From: Alterluteimonas quercicellularis | GTDB lineage: Bacteria; Pseudomonadota; Gammaproteobacteria; Xanthomonadales; Xanthomonadaceae | DNA: 64,000 nt | Reading direction: 5' to 3' | NCBI RefSeq assembly: GCF_021191635.1 | Contig: NZ_JAIWPR010000024.1 | Location: forward strand, 1-64,000 | Shown: piece by piece, positions 13,905 through 20,829 of the stretch | Numbering within the stretch: position 1 is the first letter of the stretch | Layout of the letters: each line of letters starts with the position of its first letter | Made by a program: the position numbers and the translations under genes | Notes under the pieces: generated by a model | What the model was told of the DNA's origin: nothing | Seen by the model: only the letters and a program-made list of their open reading frames with translations | Databases searched by the model: none

Positions 13905-15104
13905 CTATTCGCCGACGCTGTAGCGATCTGGCATGGGGTGATTCTTTATATCGTTGATTGCTTCTAAAAGCTTAATTGTTGCATCGCCGTCGAGAGCTTC
14001 TCCTGAATAACGAACTTCAAATAGGCCTTGAAGATTTGAGGGAAGCTTTACTCCATCGCGGACCAGCAAGATAAAGCGGCGACCATAGAGCGCCATCGCC
14101 GCTCCTATTTCAATGAGAACATTTGGATTGAGGATTGTTTGCTCTTTGGCGTCTTGGTCAATGAGCTTTTGCTCAAAGTCTACGTGTATGATTGCAGACC
14201 CGCAACTGCGCATTTCGCTCATTACTTTGTCTGGAACAGGCTGGGACACGGAAGTCTTGTCCACTGAAACGACAGGCTCCATTTCACCGAAACCCAGCAG
14301 CTTTTTTATCGGATCGATGAAGGCCCGATTCTTTCCATGAGTAATGAACACGCGCCGACTCGACCCATCACTTGGTTTGTAAGCTTGTTGGCTCGACTCG
14401 CTATCGGGAGCCAATATCTCGTCGCCGAATGATTGAGTAGGCACACCTCCTGCCTCGGATTGATCAGCATTGCGCTGATCTGCTTCTGCCATCGGCACCC
14501 CGGAAAGATCAACGTAACGCTTGTCCTTGATGGTGCGGAGCAGCGCCACCGTTTCCGCGCCCTCAACGATCATTTCAAGTACTTGCGCAGATCGATCTGT
14601 CGGTACCCCCATGTCGCACAACACGTTCTTGCCAATGTCGTCTCTCGGTAGCGGCGCGTTGTCGTATCGCCTCAAGAACTCACCAACCACACGAGGCTTG
14701 ACCAAGGCTTCCCGTTTAGCGATGAGGTCGTCGCCCTCGATGGTAGGGCGAACAATGCGCATCCCTAGTGGCTCAATGGAAATTTCGGCTGCGTTGTAGC
14801 CGCCCTTCGTGAGGCCGTATGCGATCGATGCGCCACAAATCTGTCTAAAGGTGCTAGACGTAGGTTGCATGTCGAGAGCAGCAGCCACATTTAATGGTGT
14901 CGCGGGCTTAAATCCATAGTGTTCAGCGATCGCTCTAGGAATTCGGAGCGCTTGGGCAAGAGAGTAGGACGGCACGTCCGCCTGAGACATGTAAGCCCGC
15001 TTGGGTTCCGGCTTCTTCGGCGTTTTCTTTGCTAGACCGACCTTCTTGGCTGGAGTCCGGCCGGTAGAAACTGGACCATTCTTGCCTTTACTTTTTGCTG
15101 CCAT
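13905..15104 (-). CDS. Cassette-borne TIR-domain protein with putative winged-helix N-terminus, candidate antiphage effector
   Basis: A 399-residue protein in three parts. Residues 1-36 are a basic linker rich in Lys/Pro. Residues about 45-200 look like two tandem winged-helix-like units, ending in NVLCDMGVPTDRSAQVL and KRYVDL; this reading is by eye. Residues 250-385 are a TIR-like domain of the CAP12/Pycsar-effector type (PF10137): RRVFITHGKNRAF at 250-262, then NPNVLIEIG at 326-334 with Glu332 in the position of the catalytic glutamate of TIR NADases, then RRFILLVRDGVKLPSNLQGL. Such domains usually cleave NAD to kill or arrest infected cells. No cyclase or second subunit is encoded nearby, so sensing may lie in its own N-terminus. 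The ATG at 15104 has GAGGGA six bases upstream. Codon use and low G+C mark it as acquired. Function is inferred. Confidence 0.85.
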   Translation of the reverse strand: MAAKSKGKNGPVSTGRTPAKKVGLAKKTPKKPEPKRAYMSQADVPSYSLAQALRIPRAIAEHYGFKPATPLNVAAALDMQPTSSTFRQICGASIAYGLTKGGYNAAEISIEPLGMRIVRPTIEGDDLIAKREALVKPRVVGEFLRRYDNAPLPRDDIGKNVLCDMGVPTDRSAQVLEMIVEGAETVALLRTIKDKRYVDLSGVPMAEADQRNADQSEAGGVPTQSFGDEILAPDSESSQQAYKPSDGSSRRVFITHGKNRAFIDPIKKLLGFGEMEPVVSVDKTSVSQPVPDKVMSEMRSCGSAIIHVDFEQKLIDQDAKEQTILNPNVLIEIGAAMALYGRRFILLVRDGVKLPSNLQGLFEVRYSGEALDGDATIKLLEAINDIKNHPMPDRYSVGE

Positions 15105-15128
15105 ATGTCCCTCAAATACTGATTTTCC

Positions 15129-15188
15129 GTCTAACGCTTGGGTTAAGCCGCGCCACGAAGTGGCGTCGGCTTGAATGAGTTGTTAGGC
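15129..15188 (-). other. attC site 2 (well preserved)
   Basis: Minus-strand cores are GCCTAAC (15188-15182) and GTTAGAC (15135-15129). The stems read AACTCATTCAAGCCGACGCC / GGCGCGGCTTAACCCAAGC around ACTTCGT. It is 60 bases long and very close to the 60-base elements of aadA-type cassettes. It lies between the zinc-finger-like and TIR cassettes. Confidence 0.92.
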
Positions 15189-15198
15189 GCGTCGCTAC

Positions 15199-15534
15199 TC
15201 ACCTGCGCTTCCTTGGTGTTGCGAACGTTGTGTCGCTTGGCGGCGACCTTGTAGCGGTCACAGGGGTGTTGAGCACAACGCCTTGTCGCCCTTGTTTAGC
15301 AAGCGTAGCGGCATGCTTAACAACTCCGCCTGGGCCGCGAAACGCAGCGAGATCCCTTGACAATGCGCCCTCCCCTCTCGAGACCTTCAATAAATGTGTT
15401 GCTCTGGCTTCTAGCTCTTTGAAGAAGCGTTGCCCACTGGGAGGACGATGAAACAGAAAAGTGTGCTCGGACATGGCCTCCGCACGATCCTCCACAACTT
15501 GATAGCAAATCGGACATTCGAGGGTCCTGTTCAT
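15199..15534 (-). CDS. Cassette-borne zinc-finger-like protein, function unknown
   Basis: A 111-residue hypothetical protein. The N-terminus has a C-x2-C pair (ECPICYQVV) followed about 15 residues later by H-x4-H (SEHTFLFH), which would form a C2H2-like zinc site in residues 7-30. The rest is basic, with SGQRFFKELEARATHLLKV as a probable helix and a disordered basic tail ending PRKRR. The ATG at 15534 lies 18 bases after the attC1 core, and the stop lies 11 bases before attC2, as expected for a one-gene cassette. The size and single finger suggest nucleic-acid or protein binding. I do not recognise the family beyond the finger-like pattern. Confidence 0.7.
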   Translation of the reverse strand: MNRTLECPICYQVVEDRAEAMSEHTFLFHRPPSGQRFFKELEARATHLLKVSRGEGALSRDLAAFRGPGGVVKHAATLAKQGRQGVVLNTPVTATRSPPSDTTFATPRKRR

Positions 15535-15551
15535 CGCACTGAGCGCCTAAT

Positions 15552-15604
15552 GCCTAACTTAGGCCGCGCTGCGAAGCGGCGTCGGCTTGAAGGAATTGTT
15601 AGGT
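15552..15604 (-). other. attC site 1
   Basis: Minus-strand cores are ACCTAAC (15604-15598) and GTTAGGC (15558-15552), with stems AATTCCTTCAAGCCGACGCC and GGCCTAA around GCTTCGCAGC. It is 53 bases long and follows the first cassette gene's stop by 16 bases. Confidence 0.88.
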
Positions 15605-15619
15605 CTGCAATCCATCAAC

Positions 15620-15838
15620 CTAGCTCGTATGACAATCTCGTGCGCAGTAGAAACACCCATTGACCCTGTCGTTCGGGTAGCGTCGCTTGGCCTCAGCAAC
15701 TGCACCAGAACAATCCAGGTGCCATCCCAAATCTATTTGGCTTAATACGGCGGGCATAAAAGTGCAGCCCGTCGTAGTGTTGTGAACCTCATGATCCCCA
15801 TTTGATTGAGCGTTCGAATTTAGGATGAAGTTTGGCAT
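15620..15838 (-). CDS. Conserved 72-residue Cys-rich integron-cassette protein
   Basis: The product begins MPNFILNSNAQSNGDHEVHN and ends VNGCFYCARDCHTS, with a cysteine at TTGCTF, one at LDCSGA and three in the last 11 residues. Proteins of this type, with the same NGDHEVHN start and Cys-rich end, are common hypothetical products of gene cassettes in other Gammaproteobacteria (recalled, not searched). The ATG at 15838 was preferred over an in-frame ATG at 15913 because family members start here and GGGAGGGAA lies just upstream. The stop lies 16 bases before attC1. The Cys/His content suggests a metal site or disulfides; there is no signal peptide. Function unknown. This is the first recognisable cassette on the 5' side of the array. 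Confidence 0.82.
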   Translation of the reverse strand: MPNFILNSNAQSNGDHEVHNTTTGCTFMPAVLSQIDLGWHLDCSGAVAEAKRRYPNDRVNGCFYCARDCHTS

Positions 15839-16444
15839 TGCAATTCCCTCCCCTAGAGTCAGACGACATGTTTGCCATCGCGACAGATACAACCTAAAAC
15901 CCCTGCATCTCAAATATTGAGACGCCTCTCCTGCACACCCCTACTATTACCTCCCCCAACGGGGTGTTGCACATGAGTATGCCCGTGCTTTGAGGAGTGC
16001 GCTATAGGGGAATTCCTACGCCATATCAGAAGGTTGACGGCTGGTGGCGGCCGTCCGGGTCGGCCAGCCGACATGCGTTAGTAGGCACATGGAAGTGTGG
16101 CGTTATTGGATAAGGATGGGCGCGTAACAGGCTCCTACAGATCACAGCACGCGTGATCCGACTGCTGGATGAGGTGGGCGCCCGTCTGTGGTCAGGCATT
16201 ACAGCCTGCGGAACGGCCTATGTGCGTTATTCGGCGCTTCATGGTGGCCGGCAGACGTCACCGGCGCGAGATGGGCCGAGCTGGTTGGCGCCGAGGGCCA
16301 GGGCCCCGGCGCGCATAACAACAGGCCCCATCGACACCGTCCTCCAACTTACGCCGCCGCCCTCTCACCCCTGCCGGAGAGAGATTGGGGTGGAGGCAAA
16401 ACGCCCCTGCTAAGGTGTCCCCGCCCCACAGCCGGAGACCGCGC
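15839..16444. other. 606-base gap without a recognised gene
   Basis: The stretch starts AT-richer (to about 16050) and returns to chromosomal composition. It should hold the 5' boundary of the cassette array, but no attC, no convincing attI and no integrase reading frame was found. A degenerate repeat of the CCCTCTCACCCC...AGATTGGGGTGGAGG type lies at about 16350-16402, and a half copy of the CGCTCCTAC repeat end (GGCTCCTACAG) at about 16131. The 86-codon plus-strand frame at 16153-16413 looks non-coding. Confidence 0.6.
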
Positions 16445-17881
16445 ATGCCCCCACGTCTCGCCCGCGCAGCGTGCGCCCCCTTCGCCCTGGCCGCGCTCGC
16501 CGCGCTGTCGGCCTGCGCGGACCGCGCTCCCGAGCCCTCCCCCGCCCCGTCCACCGCAACCGACGTCGTCATCATCGAGGGCGCGCGCGTGTTCGACGGC
16601 GAGCGCGATCTCGGGGTGATGCCGCTGGTCGTGCGCGACGGCCGCATCGAGGCGGTCGGCGGCGACGGGCCGCTGCCGGCCGGCGCGCGCCGCGTGGACT
16701 ATGCCGGCCGCTACATCGTGCCCGGCTTGGTCAGCGACCACGCGCACCTGGGCAACACCGAGGGCGTTGAGCACGGTGGCCGCTACTACACCCGCGACCA
16801 CGTGGTCCGCGACCTGCGCCAGTTCCAGGCCTTCGGGGTGACCACGGTGACCTCTCTGGGCATGAACGGCGAGGCCTTCTACGACATCCGCGCCGAGGTG
16901 CACGAGGCCGACCCGGCGCTGGGCGCCTGGATGCTCGGCGCCGGACCCGGTATCGGCGCGCCCGGCGGCGCGCCGCCGGCGCAGGCCATGGGGCTGGCCG
17001 AGGACGCGGTGCCGCGCCCGGCCGATGCCGCCGCGGCGCGCGAGACCGTGCGCGAGCAGGCCCGGCGCGGCGTGGACATCGTCAAGCTGTGGGTCGACGA
17101 TCTCGGCGGCCGGGCGCCGCCGATGGCGCCCGAGGTCTACCGCGCCGCGATCGAGGAGGCGCACGCCCGCGGCCTGCGCGTGGCCGCGCACATCCACGAC
17201 CTCGGCCCGGCCGCGGACCTGGTCGCCGGCGGCGTCGACGTGATCGCGCACGGCGTGCGCGACCGCCCGGTCGATGCCGCCCTGGTCGAGGCAATGCGGA
17301 CCCGCGGCACCTGGTACGTGCCGACCCTGCAGATCGACGAGGCCAACTACCTCTACGCCGAGCGGCCGCAGCTGGTCGAGGAGGAACCGGCGCTGCGCGC
17401 CGCGCTGCAGGCGCCGCTGCGCGCGCGCTTTGCGGACCCGGCGTGGCGGCGCCAGCAGCTGGACGGCGAGGCGGCGGCGAAGTCGCGCGCGGCGGTGCGG
17501 ACCAACCTGGACAACCTGCGCACCTTGCACGAGGGCGGCGTGCGCATCGGCTTCGGCACCGATGCCGGCGCCCTGCCGCACCGGGTGATCGGCTTCGCCG
17601 AGCACCGCGAGCTGGAATTGATGACGCAGGCGGGCTTCACCCCCGATCAGGCGCTGCGCACCGCCACCCGCGACGCCGCCGAGCTGCTGGGCCTGGACGA
17701 CCGCGGCCTGCTCGCGCCGGGCCGGCGCGCCGATTTCGTCGTGCTGGACGCCGACCCGCTGCAGGACATCCGCAACACCCGCCGCATCCGCGCCGTCTGG
17801 CAGGCCGGGCGCGAGGTCGCCGGCCCGCTGCAGGACTTCGACCCGGACCGCAACGCCGCCGCCGCACCGCGCCCCCTGTAG
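16445..17881 (+). CDS. Amidohydrolase-family lipoprotein
   Basis: A 478-residue metal-dependent hydrolase. Residues 1-24 are a lipoprotein signal with lipobox LSAC (Cys24), so it is probably anchored in the periplasm. The amidohydrolase metal motif DHAHL places histidines at 99 and 101; a lysine in GVDIVKLWVDD (near 217), histidines in AAHIHDL and VIAHGV and an aspartate in GFGTDAGAL complete the site. The C-terminus (LAPGRRADFVVLDADPLQDI) is the usual closing beta sandwich. It resembles imidazolonepropionase-like and dipeptidase-type enzymes, but the substrate is unknown. The ATG at 16445 gives a normal signal peptide; an ATG 20 codons upstream does not. The UAG stop is supplied by a repeat end (GTAGGAGCG). 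Confidence 0.88.
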   Translation: MPPRLARAACAPFALAALAALSACADRAPEPSPAPSTATDVVIIEGARVFDGERDLGVMPLVVRDGRIEAVGGDGPLPAGARRVDYAGRYIVPGLVSDHAHLGNTEGVEHGGRYYTRDHVVRDLRQFQAFGVTTVTSLGMNGEAFYDIRAEVHEADPALGAWMLGAGPGIGAPGGAPPAQAMGLAEDAVPRPADAAAARETVREQARRGVDIVKLWVDDLGGRAPPMAPEVYRAAIEEAHARGLRVAAHIHDLGPAADLVAGGVDVIAHGVRDRPVDAALVEAMRTRGTWYVPTLQIDEANYLYAERPQLVEEEPALRAALQAPLRARFADPAWRRQQLDGEAAAKSRAAVRTNLDNLRTLHEGGVRIGFGTDAGALPHRVIGFAEHRELELMTQAGFTPDQALRTATRDAAELLGLDDRGLLAPGRRADFVVLDADPLQDIRNTRRIRAVWQAGREVAGPLQDFDPDRNAAAAPRPL

Positions 17882-17998
17882 GAGCGGGGGGGGGGGGGCG
17901 GGGGGGGGGGGGGGGGCGCGGGGGGCGGGCGGCCGGCGCCGAGCGGGGGCGCGGGGGGTGGGGGCCCCGGCCGGGGGCGCGCGCCCCCCCGCTCCTAC
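17878..17998. repeat. GTAGGAGCG-type repeat filled with guanine homopolymers
   Basis: It opens with GTAGGAGCG and closes with CGCTCCTAC as other copies do, but the interior is runs of G (up to 17 or so) broken by single C bases, and then CGCGCGCCCCCC. Other copies have mixed sequence there. Either the repeat has degenerated or the assembled bases are unreliable (see findings). Confidence 0.6.
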
Positions 17999-18035
17999 GG
18001 GGTCATCGGCACGGACGCGGCCGGGGGGCGCGGGC

Positions 18036-18620
18036 TCACCACACCAGGTCGTCGGGCACCTGGTACTTCGGGTCGGCGTAGGGATCGTCCTCGGCCGGCG
18101 CGGCCGGGTCGACCTTCAAGGCGACGGCCGGGGCGAACACGCGCTCGGCCTCGGCCAGCAGCGCGGCGGTCACCAGCAGGTAGCGGCCGTCCATCTGCAG
18201 CAGGCCCAGCTCGCCGGCGTTGAGCGCGCGCAGCTGCTCGGCGGTCACGTAGACGCGCTTGATCTTGCCGCCGTACTCGAAGTGCCGCGCGATGTCGGCG
18301 TCCTCTCGGTTCAGGGCCTGGCCCTTCACCAGCGCCGCCAGCCGCGCGCGCGCCTCGCGGCGCTGCCGGGCTTCCTCCTGCTTGCGGCGCTCGGCCTCGA
18401 TCCGCTCGTCCTTCTCCTTCTGCGCGCGGATCGCGTAGGCCTTGGCGAGGTCGATGTCCTCGCGCGAGCGCGGCTTGCGCCCCTTGGCCGGCGGCGGCGA
18501 CGCGTCCTTGCGCGGCGGCCGCGCCTCGCCGCCGCGCGGCGGCCGCGGCGGCGGCTTGCGCTCGGGACGGGGGGCCTTGAAGCCCAGGTTCAGCAGCTGG
18601 TCGCGCAGCGAATCGCTCAT
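18036..18620 (-). CDS. DUF2058 family protein (YaiL-like)
   Basis: A 194-residue protein starting MSDSLRDQLLNLGFK, the typical opening of DUF2058 proteins. It continues with a proline/lysine/arginine-rich linker (residues 13-45), then a charged coiled-coil-like helix (SREDIDLAKAYAIRAQKEKDERIEAERRKQEEARQ in two segments). The C-terminal domain contains HFEYGGKIKRVYVT and LRALNAGELGLLQMDGRYLLV. The family is associated with nucleoprotein or polynucleotide binding, but its role is not established. The ATG at 18620 was chosen for this conserved start. The slyX-like gene lies 10 bases upstream on the same strand, so the two probably form one transcript. Confidence 0.85.
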   Translation of the reverse strand: MSDSLRDQLLNLGFKAPRPERKPPPRPPRGGEARPPRKDASPPPAKGRKPRSREDIDLAKAYAIRAQKEKDERIEAERRKQEEARQRREARARLAALVKGQALNREDADIARHFEYGGKIKRVYVTAEQLRALNAGELGLLQMDGRYLLVTAALLAEAERVFAPAVALKVDPAAPAEDDPYADPKYQVPDDLVW

Positions 18621-18630
18621 CGTCGGTCGT

Positions 18631-18846
18631 TCAGTAGTGGGGCGGCGGCGGCTCCTCCGCCGGGTCGGCGTAGAACGCGCCGCGCGCCTGCTTGAGTTCC
18701 TCGAGGCTGTGGCGCAGCAGCTCGGCATTCTGCGCCGCCTGCAGGCGCACCTGCGCCAGCGCGTCGCTGAGCTCGTTGAGGGCGTGCTCCTGGAACGCGA
18801 CCCGCGTCTCCAGCTCCACCACCCGCTGCTCGAGTTCCTGGCTCAT
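18631..18846 (-). CDS. slyX: SlyX-like small coiled-coil protein
   Basis: A 71-residue protein beginning MSQELEQRVVELETRVAFQE, a heptad-rich helix typical of SlyX, followed by a second amphipathic helix and the proline-rich end PPPPHY that is characteristic of SlyX. It is predicted to be cytoplasmic and to form a coiled-coil oligomer; its function is unknown (in E. coli it lies beside the FKBP gene slyD). Here too FKBP-type isomerase genes follow, 118 bases upstream on the same strand. ATG 18846 is used; an ATG two codons earlier is possible. Confidence 0.88.
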   Translation of the reverse strand: MSQELEQRVVELETRVAFQEHALNELSDALAQVRLQAAQNAELLRHSLEELKQARGAFYADPAEEPPPPHY

Positions 18847-18964
18847 GCGCATGCATCCCCGGTCGCGCGGCGCCCGCACGCGGGGCGCCGGTGCGGAGCA
18901 CGGATCATAGCGCCGGCACGCGTCCGGCGACGCCGCGCGTGCGGCACCGTCGGCCGCGGTGCGA

Positions 18965-19735
18965 TCACTGCTGGCCGGCCGGCAGCACTTCCAGCAGCTC
19001 GACCTGGAAGTCCAGCGCGGAATTCGGCGGGATCGGGCCGCCCGGGGTGCCCTGCTCGCCGTAGGCCAGCGCGCTCGGGATCCAGACGCGGTACTTCGCG
19101 CCCGGCTGCATCAGCTGCAGCGCTTCCTGCCAGCCGGGGATGATCTCGGCCAGGGCGAACTCCACCGGCTCGCCGCGCTCGATCGAGCTGTCGAACACGG
19201 TGCCGTCGAGCAGCTTGCCCTCGTAGTGCACGCGCACGCGGTCGGTCTGCTTGGGCGACTCGCCGCTGCCCGGGGTCAGCACCTGGTACTGCAGGCCGGA
19301 CTCGGTCGTCTGCACGCCCTCCTTGGCGCCGTTCTCGGCGAAGAACTTCTCCGCCTGCTCGGCGCGCTCCTTGGCCTCGGCGGCCTGGCGCTCCTGCATG
19401 CGCGCGGCCAGCCCCTGCATCACCTGCGCGACCTGGTCGTTGCTGAGCTTGGGGTCCTTGTCGTCGAGCACGTCGCGGATGCCGTTCAGCATGGCGTCGA
19501 GGTCGACTTCCTCGTGGATCGGCTTGATCGAGTTGCCGAGGTCCAGGCCGATGGCGTAGCCCACCTGCTCGCGGTCGGTCTTCAGGCCCTCGACCTGCAA
19601 CGCGGGCGCGGCGCCGTCGGCGGCGGCACCGGCGGCCGGCGCCTGGCCGTCCTCGATCTTCTTGCACGCCGACAGGCCGACGGCGGTGGCGAGCGCGAGC
19701 GCGGACAGGGTCAGGGCGCTGCGGGAAATCTTCAT
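18965..19735 (-). CDS. FKBP-type peptidyl-prolyl isomerase, lipoprotein
   Basis: A 256-residue Mip/FkpA-like isomerase. The signal peptide ends in lipobox LSAC (Cys24), so it is expected to be lipid-anchored and act on envelope proteins. Residues about 55-125 are the helical dimerisation domain (FKBP_N: EQVGYAIGLDLGNSIKP), linked by a long helix (AAEAKERAEQAEKFFAENG) to the C-terminal FKBP domain with VRVHYEGKLLDGTVFDSS and FALAEIIPGW. The ATG at 19735 starts the signal peptide. It lies 61 bases downstream of a second, related isomerase gene on the same strand, pointing to an ancient tandem duplication. Confidence 0.93.
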   Translation of the reverse strand: MKISRSALTLSALALATAVGLSACKKIEDGQAPAAGAAADGAAPALQVEGLKTDREQVGYAIGLDLGNSIKPIHEEVDLDAMLNGIRDVLDDKDPKLSNDQVAQVMQGLAARMQERQAAEAKERAEQAEKFFAENGAKEGVQTTESGLQYQVLTPGSGESPKQTDRVRVHYEGKLLDGTVFDSSIERGEPVEFALAEIIPGWQEALQLMQPGAKYRVWIPSALAYGEQGTPGGPIPPNSALDFQVELLEVLPAGQQ

Positions 19736-19796
19736 GGGAAACTCCTGGGGAATCCTGCGGGGGATGGACGCGGCACGGGGGCGCGCGCTGGGTCGC

Positions 19797-20735
19797 TTAG
19801 AGGATGTCGAGCAGCTCGACGTCGAACACGAGCGTGGCGTTGGGCGGGATGCCCTGGGTGCCCTGGGCGCCGTAGCCGAGGTTGCCTGGGATCCAGAACC
19901 GGTACTTGCTGCCGATCGGCATCAGCGCCACGCCCTCGGTCCAGCCGGGGATGACCTGGCCCAGCCCGAACTCGGCCGGCTGCGAGCGCTCGTAGGAACT
20001 GTCGAACACGGTGCCGTCGAGCAGCTTGCCCTCGTAGTGCACGCGCACGCGGTCGCTGGGCACCGGCCGCCGGCCGGAGCCCTGGCGCACCACCATGTAC
20101 TGCAGGCCCGAGGCGGTCGCCTGCACGCCGGTCTTGGCGCGGTTCTCGGCCAGGAACGCCTCGCCCTCGGCGCGGTTGCGCTCGCCAGCCTGCGCGGCCT
20201 CGGCCTCCATCTCCTTCTGCACGCGCGCGGAGAAGGCCTGCCGCAGCGCATCGGCGCGCGCCTCGTCGAGCAGCGGCTCGCCGCCCTCCACGCGGGTGCG
20301 CAGGCCCTGGATCAGCACCGGCAGGTCGAACTCGCCCCGGATCGGCTGCAGCGAGCGGCCGATGTCGGCGCCGACCATCAGGCCGACCTTCTCGCGGTCC
20401 ACCTCCGGCGGCGGCGAGCCCGGCGGCATGCCCGGCGGCGTCTGGCCGTTGCGCAGCGCCACGCGCTGCATCAGCGCCTGCGCGGTCTGCGCCACTTCCT
20501 GTTCCGACAGCAGCGGCTCGCCGCCCTCGAAGGCGTTGCGGATGCCGCGCTCGAGCGCGGCGTAATCGATGTCGGGCCCCACCGGCGCGATCGACTGGCC
20601 GACGTCCATGCCTACCATGTAGCTGACCTGCGCCCGCTCGCCTTCCAGGCCGCTCACCTGCGCCAGGGCGGGGACGGCGACCGCACAGGCCGCGGCCAGA
20701 CACAGCGCGGCCGTGCCGCGCATCGCGTTCTTCAT
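19797..20735 (-). CDS. FKBP-type peptidyl-prolyl isomerase with duplicated N-terminal domain
   Basis: A 312-residue secreted FKBP. A cleavable signal peptide covers residues 1-26 (ending AVPALAQ, without lipobox), so unlike its neighbour it should be soluble in the periplasm. Two copies of the dimerisation domain follow: one at about 34-95 (QVSYMVGMDVGQSIAPVG, FEGGEPLLSEQEV), one at about 115-180 (KVGLMVGADIGRSLQPI, VEGGEPLLDEARA). A helical linker leads to the C-terminal FKBP domain with VRVHYEGKLLDGTVFDSS and FGLGQVIPGW. Family members usually have a single FKBP_N domain. The ATG at 20735 is the only start giving a normal signal peptide. Confidence 0.9.
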   Translation of the reverse strand: MKNAMRGTAALCLAAACAVAVPALAQVSGLEGERAQVSYMVGMDVGQSIAPVGPDIDYAALERGIRNAFEGGEPLLSEQEVAQTAQALMQRVALRNGQTPPGMPPGSPPPEVDREKVGLMVGADIGRSLQPIRGEFDLPVLIQGLRTRVEGGEPLLDEARADALRQAFSARVQKEMEAEAAQAGERNRAEGEAFLAENRAKTGVQATASGLQYMVVRQGSGRRPVPSDRVRVHYEGKLLDGTVFDSSYERSQPAEFGLGQVIPGWTEGVALMPIGSKYRFWIPGNLGYGAQGTQGIPPNATLVFDVELLDIL

Positions 20736-20829
20736 CGAGGGAAACTCCGGATAGTGGGATGCGCCGCAGCCGCGGCGCGAAAGGCCGCCTATTGTCGGGG
20801 CTGCCGCGGCCGCGGGCAATCGCGCGCGT

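Larger units (their letters stand above)
13458..15838 (-). mobile_element. Integron gene-cassette array without a visible integrase (CALIN)
   Basis: Five attC-like sites (13458-13515, 13771-13830, 13838-13897, 15129-15188, 15552-15604) punctuate a 2.4-kb low-GC island. Read on the minus strand each carries AATTCATTCAAGCCGACGCC-like and CGGCTTAA-like stems of the 60-base-element type, and all recognisable cassette genes are on the minus strand. Starts lie 18-25 bases after a core site and stops 8-29 bases before the next attC, exactly as in gene cassettes. Array order from its 5' side is: 72-aa Cys-rich protein, zinc-finger-like protein, TIR protein, an empty attC pair, frameshifted small protein. 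The 3' end abuts metH. No intI gene or clear attI is visible on either side. Confidence 0.88.

Noticed and set aside
16075-16084. GCGTTAGTAG, resembling an integron core site, on the plus strand upstream of the array
   Set aside because: Wrong orientation for this array and no matching stem; such 7-mers occur by chance.
16153-16413. An 86-codon plus-strand frame in the gap before the amidohydrolase gene
   Set aside because: No ribosome-binding site, no recognisable sequence, and it runs through a degenerate repeat.
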